Source of the DNA: Paenibacillus farraposensis
GTDB taxonomy: Bacteria; Bacillota; Bacilli; Paenibacillales; Paenibacillaceae
Length of the DNA: 64,000 nucleotides
Assembly: GCF_020736845.1 (NCBI RefSeq)
Contig: NZ_JAFFQR010000064.1
Span: forward strand, 379,696-443,695
Direction of reading: 5' to 3'
Position numbers and translations under genes: made by a program. The notes beneath the pieces are model-generated. The model saw nothing but the letters and a program-made list of their open reading frames with translations. It did not search any database and was not told the DNA's origin. Of the stretch, positions 7,762 to 16,686 are shown in pieces (position 1 is the first letter of the stretch; every line of letters starts with the position of its first letter).

Positions 7762-7770
7762 TACCGTATG
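7762..7770 (-). promoter_or_regulatory. Candidate sporulation (SigE/SigK-type) -10 element
   Basis: The minus strand reads CATACGGTA, which fits the SigK -10 pattern CATA-N3-TA and partly the SigE CATACAAT element. It lies 15-25 bases before the AGGAGG of the 7360-7731 gene. An upstream -35 (ACATAG or AC) is only loosely spaced, so this is tentative. Confidence 0.3.
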
Positions 7771-7822
7771 TTATTCAAAAACGGGCTATGTGCTACACAA
7801 AATTGGGCGAATTTCGGGTTGC

Positions 7823-7918
7823 AAAAAAAAAGAAGCACCCCGGAGGCTCTTATCGAGCCCCTCTGAACGGACGTATAACGGGAAAATCCCTTCCTCAGCA
7901 TACGTCCGCCGGGGTGCT
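7823..7918 (-). terminator. Branched (three-way junction) terminator RNA after sbcC
   Basis: Minus-strand RNA from this stretch can fold into an outer 10-bp stem (arms 7834-7843 and 7909-7918, AGCACCCCGG with its exact complement) that encloses two hairpins. The first has a perfect 9-bp stem CGGACGTAT (7868-7876 with 7900-7908) topped by GGGA/TCCC. The second is GGCTC/GAGCC (7845-7849 with 7855-7859). The outer stem is followed almost at once by nine T residues (7823-7831). It ends the addB-addA-sbcD-sbcC unit. Most terminators are single hairpins, so this may be a regulatory or processed RNA. I cannot match it to a named RNA family. Confidence 0.8.
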
Positions 7919-7993
7919 GTATGATTAACTTGTCGGCTTGGCTGTATTATAACAACACTTTGAAACTGTATCTGTGATCAGTATCACATTACT

Positions 7994-10900
7994 TCAAAAA
8001 GTTTCCATAACCACTCTGGAGCCGCCTCCAGCCTGCTCAGCGGGAAGAACAACCAGCTTACGCGGCAACCGTGCCCGCAGTTCGGGTACGTGGCTGATCA
8101 CACCAACAGACAGTTGATCGTGATGCAGCTTTTCCAGCGAGGTGATCACCGTGTCCAGCAATTCGGGGTCCAACGTACCAAAGCCTTCGTCCAGAAAGAA
8201 AAATTGAAGCGGATATTGGCCCCGCAATTGAATCTGAGCCGATAGCGCAAGCGCGAGCGACAGGGAGGTCAGGAACGTTTCGCCGCCGGACAAGGTCGAC
8301 ACTGGACGCTTGACTCCGCCGTTGGCATCGTCACTAATGACAAAACCGCCGCTGGAGTCTACCTCTAACGCGTAACGCTGCTTGGTCAGAAAACGCAAAC
8401 GATGCGAAGCCGCCTGACTGACCTGCATGAGCTGTTCCTCGGCAATATACTCAACAAAGGCATTGCCCCGAAAAACAGACTGGAGCTTGGACATTTTTTC
8501 GGCCTCGCTGCGCAGCTCTATGCGCCGGGACTCCAGTTCCACCCAGCGAACATGCCGGCGCTGCAGGTCCTCCAGATCACGTTCAGCCTTGGCACGGTTC
8601 TGAAGCGCCTCTTCATCCCGTCTGCGGCAATCGCGGAGCTGCGCAGCAGTCCTTTCCCACTCTTCATCTGTTACCATTGCTCCATTCAGCTGTTCTTCCA
8701 CATGTTTTAAGCGGGAAGACAATTCTTTTTCCCGCTCCCGGTGCAGCTGCACTTCCCGTTCGTAACGTGCAGCTTCATCTGGTCCCAGGCAGCATTCCAT
8801 TACTTCTGCTTCCGTGGCAAAAGTGGAGGCAGCCAGGCGGCTTTCCCACCGGGTCTCAGACATCCGCTTTCTTTCCTCAGCCGAATCGGAGGCCTGCCGG
8901 GCAATCAATGAAGCATGAACGGCTTGCTGCTGGCGTTCCTCCGCTTCAGTCCGGCGGCGTGCCGCGGCTTCGGCCTCGCTTTTCAATGCCCGCAGGCGTG
9001 AAGCCGCTTCTTCCAGCAAGCAGAATGCCTGCCCTTCTCCAACCCATTTGCGGAGCTGTTCCAGCTTTTCGCACAATGAGTCGTCTTTGCTTTGAAGCCC
9101 TGTGCGACGGGCAATAATGATTTTGTCTTCCTCGATGATGCTCTGCTGTATCTGCTGAATACGCGCTGCTTTCTCTTCGAGGAAGGTCACGCTCGTCTCC
9201 AGCCGCGACCGCAGCTCGTCCGCGCGCCCGTCGCGCTCCTGCATGGCGTAATAACGCGCCGCGGCTTCATCCGGCGCCACATCTGGCAGCTGCGCCGCCC
9301 ATTCGGCGCGTAATTCTTCGCTGCGCGCAGCGTATGCCTCGCGCTTGCTCCGCGCCTGTGTCAGCGCTGCAGCCGCCGCTTCCTGCTCGGCCGCTGCGCG
9401 AATACGCCGCTGCTGTCCGGCGGCGTCCGCCTCGCGTAAGGCTTGCGCCTCCGCAGACAGCGCTTGTGCGCCTGCGGTCAGCTCAGCCGCTGCCCGTTCC
9501 AGCGCCGTGCAGCGCTCCGCCCAGGCGGCGGCACCACGCGGCTCAGCCGGCGCTGCGGATGCGGCGGCAGGCTCGCCCGTGGCGGCAGCACCGCTGTCCG
9601 CAACAGCGGGCTGCATCAGCAGGCTGCGCTGCTCGTGCAGCTGCTGGCGCAGCGCGAGGCGCAGCTCCTGCAAGCCGAGCCGCAGGCGGTGCAGCTCGTC
9701 CGGCGCAGCCGCATCCATGCCATGGGCCGCCACAGCGGCAGGGGCAGGGTGGTGCAGCGAGCCGCACACCGCACACGGCTCGCCCTCGCGCAGCTCGGCA
9801 GCGAGATGCTGTGCGAGACGGCCCAGCTCCGCGGCGCGAAGCTGGTGGCGTAGCTGCTCCTCCTCAGCTGCCAGTGCCGCTGTGGCGGCTGCCACTTCGG
9901 CTTCCAGCGTCAGCAACGCCTCGATGCTTTCAGCTACCTGCACAGCAAGGGCAGAACGCCGCGCCTCCGTCTCCTGTGTCTCCTGTTCCATCTGCTTCAG
10001 GTGTTCGTCAGCTTGCACCAGCCGGTTCTCCTGCGCGGAATACTCCTGTTCAGCTTCACGCCATTGCTCATTTGCCGTCTCCAGTTGCTGCAGCCGTCGC
10101 ACAGCCTCTTGCAGCATGCGCCGCTCATCTGCCCGCACTTCATTTTGCTTTAGCTCCTGTTGCAGCTCCTGCTGTCGCTTCAAGCCTCGCGCCTGCAGCT
10201 CCTGCTCCTTTGCCAGTCCTTCACTGAATGCTGCCAGCGCTTGCTCACTTTGCACCAGCTCTGCCGCGAGACGTTCCCGTTCGGTCCGCAGCACCTCCGT
10301 ATCACGCTCCAGCTGAAGCGCCTGTTCCAACTGGTCGATCCGAAGCAGCAGCTTCGGCTCCTCCGCACCCAGCGCTTGCCGCGCCTGTTCGTCTGCCTGC
10401 ACAGACACATGCGCAGCCGCTTGCGCTGATACGGCCCGAACCGCTGTTTCTTCGGCGGCCTTTTGCCGTTTAGCCGCTTCGGCGACGGCTTCCTTCCAAT
10501 CCGTCAGCGCTGGCAGCAAGGTCTCGGCTGCCGACGCTTGACGCAGCTTGCGCTCCAGCTCAGCGATAGCTGGCTCCAGGTTTGTCAGCTGCTCCAGTTC
10601 ATGCATCCGGCGACTGCGATCTATGACCAGCTCACGGATTTTGTTCAGTGCTTCCGCCTCGCATGCAGCATGTTCCAGTTCACGGCGCGAAGCCTCAGCA
10701 GCAGCAAACGCCTCTTTGAGACGCAGCTCCACATGTGCGAGCGCTTCAACGCTGGCGTCCCCTAGACCTTGCTGCTCCGCTTCCAGCGCTTTCAGCGCAA
10801 TCTCATTGTCCTTCACACGACGACTAAGCTTCTGTGCGAGCTGGTCGCCGTATTTCTCCAAATGAAACAAACGCTGCAGCATCTGTCTGCGCTCACTGCC

Positions 10901-11389
10901 CTTCAATGACAAAAATTCCGCAAACTTTCCCTGCGGCAGCACGACGGCACGCGTAAAATCATCCATTTTCAGGCCGATATATTCCTCCACACAGCGCGTC
11001 ACATCCTGCACCTTGTCGGCAAGCACTTCCTCGCCATTGTCCGTAAAGGCAATAAAACGACTGAGCGTGTTATTTACCGAAACGCCCCCGGCGCGTTTGA
11101 AACGTCGTTCCACACGATAGCGGCGAGGGCCTTGTGCTGACATGAGTTCAAACGTAAATGCAACGGACAGCGTATCCTCAGCGTGATTCATAATGCCTTG
11201 AGTACCATTCACCGCCCGCTCCACTTTACCGTACATCGCCAACGTAATGGCGTCCAGCAACGTTGATTTGCCGCTGCCCGTTGGGCCAAAAATTCCAAAC
11301 AGTCCGGTTTCTGTCAGCTCGTCGAAGCGAATTTCCTGCGGTTCCCGATAGCTTTGCAGCCCCGCCAATTTCAGAAGAATCGGTTTCAT
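7994..11389 (-). CDS. sbcC: Exonuclease subunit SbcC (Rad50-like ATPase)
   Basis: A 1131-residue protein. Walker A is FGPTGSGKST (residues 34-43). Long coiled coils flank a zinc-hook CxxC motif (GEPCAVCGSLHH, near residue 538). The C-terminus carries the ABC signature LSGGETF and Walker B FFLDEGFGTLD. With SbcD it forms the Mre11-Rad50-type complex that cleaves DNA hairpins and blocked double-strand ends. It overlaps sbcD by four bases (ATGA). The hook-proximal arm (about 9200-9850) is very Ala/Arg-rich and GC-rich compared with the rest of the gene, with patches such as AAAEQEAAAAALTQA. It ends the repair operon before the branched terminator. Confidence 0.97.
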   Translation of the reverse strand: MKPILLKLAGLQSYREPQEIRFDELTETGLFGIFGPTGSGKSTLLDAITLAMYGKVERAVNGTQGIMNHAEDTLSVAFTFELMSAQGPRRYRVERRFKRAGGVSVNNTLSRFIAFTDNGEEVLADKVQDVTRCVEEYIGLKMDDFTRAVVLPQGKFAEFLSLKGSERRQMLQRLFHLEKYGDQLAQKLSRRVKDNEIALKALEAEQQGLGDASVEALAHVELRLKEAFAAAEASRRELEHAACEAEALNKIRELVIDRSRRMHELEQLTNLEPAIAELERKLRQASAAETLLPALTDWKEAVAEAAKRQKAAEETAVRAVSAQAAAHVSVQADEQARQALGAEEPKLLLRIDQLEQALQLERDTEVLRTERERLAAELVQSEQALAAFSEGLAKEQELQARGLKRQQELQQELKQNEVRADERRMLQEAVRRLQQLETANEQWREAEQEYSAQENRLVQADEHLKQMEQETQETEARRSALAVQVAESIEALLTLEAEVAAATAALAAEEEQLRHQLRAAELGRLAQHLAAELREGEPCAVCGSLHHPAPAAVAAHGMDAAAPDELHRLRLGLQELRLALRQQLHEQRSLLMQPAVADSGAAATGEPAAASAAPAEPRGAAAWAERCTALERAAAELTAGAQALSAEAQALREADAAGQQRRIRAAAEQEAAAAALTQARSKREAYAARSEELRAEWAAQLPDVAPDEAAARYYAMQERDGRADELRSRLETSVTFLEEKAARIQQIQQSIIEEDKIIIARRTGLQSKDDSLCEKLEQLRKWVGEGQAFCLLEEAASRLRALKSEAEAAARRRTEAEERQQQAVHASLIARQASDSAEERKRMSETRWESRLAASTFATEAEVMECCLGPDEAARYEREVQLHREREKELSSRLKHVEEQLNGAMVTDEEWERTAAQLRDCRRRDEEALQNRAKAERDLEDLQRRHVRWVELESRRIELRSEAEKMSKLQSVFRGNAFVEYIAEEQLMQVSQAASHRLRFLTKQRYALEVDSSGGFVISDDANGGVKRPVSTLSGGETFLTSLSLALALSAQIQLRGQYPLQFFFLDEGFGTLDPELLDTVITSLEKLHHDQLSVGVISHVPELRARLPRKLVVLPAEQAGGGSRVVMETF

Positions 11390-12570
11390 GCATCATCCTC
11401 CTCAGCGTGGTTTCTTGCATCATCCTGCTCTACCAGTTCCAGAAATAGCTGTACTAAGCCATCATCCGGCTGTGCCCCGCCTGTCTGCCGCTGATAGAAT
11501 GCCCGGAAGAGCTCATGCACCGGCAGTTCTGATCGCTGGTGCTCCAGCTGCACCGCATCCATTTCGGGATACATGGGACGAATATGAATGATGCCTTCAC
11601 GGCTTTTGCGCAGCCGCTGAATATCCCCCATCGACATCGCTTCATCCAGCGTAATCTCCAGGTCAATAAAAGCATCCGCATCCAGCCCTTCGTCCAGCCA
11701 GCGATGAACCTCCTCCAGACCTCCCCGGGCACGCCACTTCACCAATGGACGTCCACTGGTAATATAGAGTTCCTCGACCTGTGCAGGCTTGCCGGCAACC
11801 ACATCAATCAGCGTAACCGATTTGGCTTGCCCTGCTTCCGAAAAGCTATAAGCAAGCGGAGAACCGCTATAACGCATCAGCCCGTCTCCCTTCACATACT
11901 GGGGACGGTGCAAGTGTCCCAAAGCCGTGTATTGCGCCCCGATGCTCAGAGCTGACGGATCGACCGTATAAGCTCCCCCGACCTGAATCGGACGTTCCGA
12001 GTCCGACTCCAGCCCGCCGAGCACATAAATATGGCTCATCGACAAATTAACTGTGTCGGACCGAAACGCTGTACCCAGTTGTGCCATCAGCATCCCTACA
12101 CGGCGGCTATATGCCGCGCGCAATACCGTTTCATCTCCGTCCTCTGACAATAGCTCATTCAGACGAGACTCGGAGGGATACGGCAAGGCTGCAATGCAAG
12201 CCATTTCGCCTGTTCGTGATGTATGAACACGGACCGCTTCCCCACTTGGCAGTCCCAGCAATGTAATTCCGCGCCCACTTACCAGCGGTGTGACCGAGGC
12301 TACTCTTTCCGGCTGATCATGATTGCCCGCAATAACGACCAGCGGTCTTCCTCTAGCCGTAAGGCGGGCAGACGATTCATAAAACAACTGCTCGGCGGCA
12401 GCTGAAGGATTGACCGAATCGTACACGTCTCCAGCCATCATAATTAAATCTGCCTGCTGATCGTCAGCCATTTTTACCAATTCCTCCAAAAACGCTTCCT
12501 GCTCCCTCAGACGGCTGCGTCCTTCCAATGTGCGGCCCAAATGCCAATCACCAGTATGCAAAATCCGCAT
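11386..12570 (-). CDS. sbcD: Exonuclease subunit SbcD (Mre11-like nuclease)
   Basis: A 394-residue calcineurin-like phosphoesterase. The metal-binding motifs are in order: GDWHLG (residues 7-12), AGDVYDS (about 46-52), GNHD (about 82-85) and ALGHLHRPQ (about 217-225). The C-terminal capping domain follows. It is the nuclease partner of SbcC. The start ATG at 12570 has GAGGGGGAAGAG before it. It begins 27 bases after addA and overlaps sbcC, so it probably belongs to one transcript with addB-addA and sbcC. The length is usual for the family. Confidence 0.97.
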   Translation of the reverse strand: MRILHTGDWHLGRTLEGRSRLREQEAFLEELVKMADDQQADLIMMAGDVYDSVNPSAAAEQLFYESSARLTARGRPLVVIAGNHDQPERVASVTPLVSGRGITLLGLPSGEAVRVHTSRTGEMACIAALPYPSESRLNELLSEDGDETVLRAAYSRRVGMLMAQLGTAFRSDTVNLSMSHIYVLGGLESDSERPIQVGGAYTVDPSALSIGAQYTALGHLHRPQYVKGDGLMRYSGSPLAYSFSEAGQAKSVTLIDVVAGKPAQVEELYITSGRPLVKWRARGGLEEVHRWLDEGLDADAFIDLEITLDEAMSMGDIQRLRKSREGIIHIRPMYPEMDAVQLEHQRSELPVHELFRAFYQRQTGGAQPDDGLVQLFLELVEQDDARNHAEEDDA

Positions 12571-12597
12571 GCTCTTCCCCCTCTCTCTATCCTGCTG

Positions 12598-15500
12598 CTA
12601 CAGCCGCACACTTTCTCCAGCCTCTAAAAAATATAGCCACTTCTCAGCAACCTTTTGACTTGTTATCGCTTCAATCACATGGGCGTATAGCTCCAATTGA
12701 AACCGATACTGCTCCGTTAAATAGGGCAGTGTACGGTGTTCGGATATCCGGTCTGTTTTATAATCCAGCAGCACCAGTCCTTCCGGAGTTTCAAACAGAC
12801 AGTCAATGATTCCGTTCATCAGCACTTTATCGTCCTGACCACCTTGTGGGGCAGTTTCCTGTACAGGCAGCGTCGAAGGCAAGCTGTGACTCCAGTAATC
12901 GGCTGCCCGCATGGCATAGGTAAACGGAAGCTCACGTTGAACATGGGCTGCCTTCAGCATTTTGACACCTGGCTCACTGGTGAAAAAACGCAATATTTTA
13001 TCCGTATCCAGCACCTTTACATGAACATCCCGTAATATGCGCTGATTCAACAGGCGGGCCTTAGTTTCCTCAATGACCTCCGCGTTCATTCCCCCATCCA
13101 GCGGCAAGTGCAGCATCAGCGTATGGTACACCGTTCCGCGTTCCGTCGGTGTCAGACGTTGATTGCCCATAAACTTGGGTCTACGCAAGTGTAATGAATG
13201 GCCTCCGGCGTGAGAATCATTTCGATCCTCTGGTGATTCTACCGATCGGAAGGCAGATAGATTCAGCCAATCCTCCGATCCGATCTCTTGCATTTCCAGC
13301 CATCTTTTCATCTCGGTAACCGACGTATGGGCTGCCGTCCTGCCTGCCCGTTCATACGGATAGGTCCAGGAAAGAACGGCGCCAATATCTGTTATAATCC
13401 CGGTGGTCAGGCCTACAGGCTGATCCAGTACAGTATCGGATTCGTCACCAAAAGACACCTCCGCCGTCACAGCTCCATTAGCGGTTTCCGCTTCTGACCT
13501 GTCGTCCCCAATCATTTCTTCTAATGAATCTGCCGAAATCCATCTTCTATCAAGAGGCTTCGCATTTCTTAGTGCTTCCGTTTTCTTTTGCCTCTCCTCG
13601 TTCGCTCCTTCTTTTTCATGAGCCAAGCTCACACCAGAGCCGGAAAGAGCTTCTGCAGCGACAATTTTAAAAAGCCAGTCTGCTCCAGGCATGTGCTCCA
13701 GCCTGTGAAAATCTCCCACTTCGTCACCCGCCGCTTCTCTCAGGGAGGCAGCAGAAGAGTGCCGAATCAAAGCGGGACCTATCCAGTCCAGATAACTGCG
13801 GCCTGCCGCCAGCATATAATCGGGCAAGACCGTTTCGGTATGCTCTTTGGCACGTGCCCACCCCACTGCGCGTGAAGCCAGATCCTTCACTGTTCCGGTC
13901 ATAATGAGCTTTTCACGCGGACGCGTAAGCGCTACGTACAATACCCGCATTTCCTCAGCCAATAGCTCCAATTGGGAGCGCCGGCGAATCGCCAGATTAG
14001 GCAGCGTCGGGTAGCTGACCCGATGGTGTTCCTCCACATATTTGGGACCGAACCCCAATTCCTTATGCATAAGAAACGGCGCATTCAGATCCTGCTGATT
14101 GAACATTTTGGCTGTCCCGGCAATAAACACAACCGGAAATTCAAGCCCTTTACTTTTATGAATGGTCATAATACGGACGGCCTGATCGGGTTCTGTCTCC
14201 CCGCTGCTTGATCCCAGATCGCTGCCTCGCTCCCGCAAACGGGAAATGAAGGTCAAAAATCGGAACAAACCGCGGTTAGACGTTGAAGCCTCATATTGTC
14301 TGGCCCGGTCATACAGTGACCGCAAATTGTTTTGACGCTGTGAACCGCCAGGCAATCCGCCTACCCAATCCAGGTACCCTGTTTCCTCCAGCAAATTCCA
14401 AATCAATGCACTTAAGCTGCCTTGTCTGGCTTCCTTACGCCATGTCTCCAACTTGCACAAAAAGGAGCGCAGTCGGGAAGACAACGTTTTTTCGTCATCC
14501 GGGGTTTCTTTTTCACGCTCCTGGAGTCGATCAGCCTCTGCTGCCGTCAGCAAAGCATCATAAAACAGCCCATCCGCCTTCTCTAATCGAATTTGAGCCA
14601 GCTCATCCTCGGTCAAGCCCACAATTGGCGAACGAAGCACAGAAGCAAGCGGGATATCCTGCTGCGGATTATCAATAATGTGCAGCAAGGACAGCATCAC
14701 CTCGACCTCCGTTGCCTTAAAAAAGCCTGTCGTCTGCTCCCCGGAAGCCGGAATACCCTCCAGACGCAGTTCCTCGACAATAAGTGGAGCCCACACACTT
14801 GCCGAGCGAAGCAAAATGACGATATCGCCGTAAGCTGCCGGACGCATCGTTTTTAACCCTCTGTCATAGATCAACAGCGGTTGTCCGGTATCTCCGGTCA
14901 GCTCCTTGATCCGTTGCGCGATCGCACGCGCTTCTAATTGCGCTGTCTCCAGCTCCGCAAGCTCGGCCAGATCATTTTCCTGTAAAGCAGACTCGTCGTG
15001 CGTTTCAGCTCCTTCCAGCGTATCCGAAAGGCCTTTCCCGCCTTTATCAACCAGTAGCAGTTCAGGTGCGTATGCAGATGCAGCGTCTTTGTCCGGCTGT
15101 TCAGGATAAGATGCGCCGTGTACCAGCCACGCTCGTTCGTCGTATTCAATTTCCGCTACATCTACGCTCATAATCTGCCGGAACACCAAATTAACCGCAT
15201 CAACAACTTCCTCCCGGCTGCGAAAATTACGAGCCAGATCAATCAACAGACCATCTTCCTGCTCCTGCAGGCCATACTGCTGATATTTATTCAAAAACAG
15301 CCCCGGCTCCGCCAGCCGAAACCGGTAAATGCTCTGCTTCACATCTCCTACCATAAAACGGTTACCCGGTTCCTCGCGAGATACCAGCCTGACGATATCT
15401 TCCTGTACGGTATTCGTGTCCTGATATTCATCCAGCAGCACTTCATCGAACTGCGCCTTGTATTCGAGCGCAGCGTCCGAGGGCAGCAATTGATGCGGGG

Positions 15501-16686
15501 TAGAATCGGGATGACGCAGTATTTTGAGGCAATAATGCTCCAAATCCCCGAAATCCACCAGCCCTTTGGACTGCTTGTGCTGCTGAAATCTTTCTCCGAA
15601 TGCAATGACGGTCTCTACCAGTTCGTCCATCAGCGGAGCGGCTGCGTGCAGTTCCTCCAGATAGGACTCCGCTCTCCGGCCAAACAGGGAAGACTTCATA
15701 TCTGTAATCATTTTTTTTGCTGCCTCACGCAGCATCTTGACCCGCTCCTGTAAAGCCGGTTCGGTCTGATCTTTTTTGACTGGCTTGAGCTTGCCGAAGG
15801 ATGCGAGCTGAAAGTGATCATACAGGGATGCCCATGGCTGTGTCTCCAGTTCCTGCAGCAATCCATTCACCATAGCTGCATCCTCTTGCAGCGTTACTGC
15901 ATAAGGTGCAGGACCGCCGGGCTGCATAGCCGTTTCATGCGCCTGCTCCAGCAAGCTTGCTGCCCCCCGCAGAGTAAGCGCAGCATCTGTCAAAATGCTG
16001 AGAACCCAAGGGGTCTCTCCCAAGGCGGCCACATCCTGTACACGGAAGGCTGCTGCCGTCTCCCTCAACCAATGCTCCGGCCAAGGATGACTTTGAGAAA
16101 AATCGTACAGCCGCTGAACAAGCACATACATCGCATCATCCGTACGTTCTCCGCTAAACCAGTCCACCAGCCTGCGAAATGTGCTGCCTTCATCATGAGC
16201 CTCATATTTTTCCTCAAACAGCTCTTCCAGCAGCTCCTGCCGCAGCAGTTCCGTCTCATGCTCATTCATAATCCGAAACCCGGGGTCCAGGGGAACGGCC
16301 TGATAATGTCTGCGAATGACCTCCATACAAAAAGAGTGAAGCGTCGTAATCGAGGCACGATTCAGCAGCGATAGCTGACGGCGTACATGCTCGCTTTCCG
16401 GTTCCTGTTCCAGCACGCGCTCCAGTGCTTCCCGTATCCGTTGACGCATTTCGGCAGCTGCAGCCTTCGTAAAGGTCGCCACTAGCAGCCGATCCACGCT
16501 GAAGCCCAGCTCGGGATCGGCGATTTTACGAATAATACGCTCTACAAGCACCGCTGTTTTACCAGATCCTGCCGCAGCCGCCACCAGCATGTTGTGGCCA
16601 GATTCCGAAATGGCCCGCCACTGGTCATCGCTCCACATGCTGCCTTCCGGCTTCGGTATGCCTTTTGCGTTTGATGCGCCTATCAA
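12598..16686 (-). CDS. addA: ATP-dependent helicase/nuclease subunit A
   Basis: A 1362-residue protein from TTG 16684-16686, preceded by GGAAAGGAGG; the start overlaps the addB stop as TTGA. An upstream in-frame ATG (16734) would lie deep in addB without a ribosome binding site. UvrD-type motifs are seen: the KPEGSMWSDDQWRAI Q-motif region, Walker A AAAGSGKTAV (about 37-46), and DEYQDTNTVQEDI motif II. GGLPGGS... SLYDRARQYE and TIHKSKGLEFPVVF belong to the 2B/motif V region. The C-terminal PD-(D/E)XK nuclease has LLDYKTDRI. AddAB is the RecBCD counterpart that resects double-strand breaks up to Chi. It is longer than the B. subtilis protein through acidic insertions near residues 1030-1130. 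Confidence 0.97.
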   Translation of the reverse strand: MIGASNAKGIPKPEGSMWSDDQWRAISESGHNMLVAAAAGSGKTAVLVERIIRKIADPELGFSVDRLLVATFTKAAAAEMRQRIREALERVLEQEPESEHVRRQLSLLNRASITTLHSFCMEVIRRHYQAVPLDPGFRIMNEHETELLRQELLEELFEEKYEAHDEGSTFRRLVDWFSGERTDDAMYVLVQRLYDFSQSHPWPEHWLRETAAAFRVQDVAALGETPWVLSILTDAALTLRGAASLLEQAHETAMQPGGPAPYAVTLQEDAAMVNGLLQELETQPWASLYDHFQLASFGKLKPVKKDQTEPALQERVKMLREAAKKMITDMKSSLFGRRAESYLEELHAAAPLMDELVETVIAFGERFQQHKQSKGLVDFGDLEHYCLKILRHPDSTPHQLLPSDAALEYKAQFDEVLLDEYQDTNTVQEDIVRLVSREEPGNRFMVGDVKQSIYRFRLAEPGLFLNKYQQYGLQEQEDGLLIDLARNFRSREEVVDAVNLVFRQIMSVDVAEIEYDERAWLVHGASYPEQPDKDAASAYAPELLLVDKGGKGLSDTLEGAETHDESALQENDLAELAELETAQLEARAIAQRIKELTGDTGQPLLIYDRGLKTMRPAAYGDIVILLRSASVWAPLIVEELRLEGIPASGEQTTGFFKATEVEVMLSLLHIIDNPQQDIPLASVLRSPIVGLTEDELAQIRLEKADGLFYDALLTAAEADRLQEREKETPDDEKTLSSRLRSFLCKLETWRKEARQGSLSALIWNLLEETGYLDWVGGLPGGSQRQNNLRSLYDRARQYEASTSNRGLFRFLTFISRLRERGSDLGSSSGETEPDQAVRIMTIHKSKGLEFPVVFIAGTAKMFNQQDLNAPFLMHKELGFGPKYVEEHHRVSYPTLPNLAIRRRSQLELLAEEMRVLYVALTRPREKLIMTGTVKDLASRAVGWARAKEHTETVLPDYMLAAGRSYLDWIGPALIRHSSAASLREAAGDEVGDFHRLEHMPGADWLFKIVAAEALSGSGVSLAHEKEGANEERQKKTEALRNAKPLDRRWISADSLEEMIGDDRSEAETANGAVTAEVSFGDESDTVLDQPVGLTTGIITDIGAVLSWTYPYERAGRTAAHTSVTEMKRWLEMQEIGSEDWLNLSAFRSVESPEDRNDSHAGGHSLHLRRPKFMGNQRLTPTERGTVYHTLMLHLPLDGGMNAEVIEETKARLLNQRILRDVHVKVLDTDKILRFFTSEPGVKMLKAAHVQRELPFTYAMRAADYWSHSLPSTLPVQETAPQGGQDDKVLMNGIIDCLFETPEGLVLLDYKTDRISEHRTLPYLTEQYRFQLELYAHVIEAITSQKVAEKWLYFLEAGESVRL

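Noticed and set aside
9334..10316. Two overlapping plus-strand frames rich in Ala, Arg, Ser and Cys opposite sbcC
   Set aside because: They mirror the Ala/Arg-rich coiled-coil codons of sbcC in other frames; the composition is typical of shadows.
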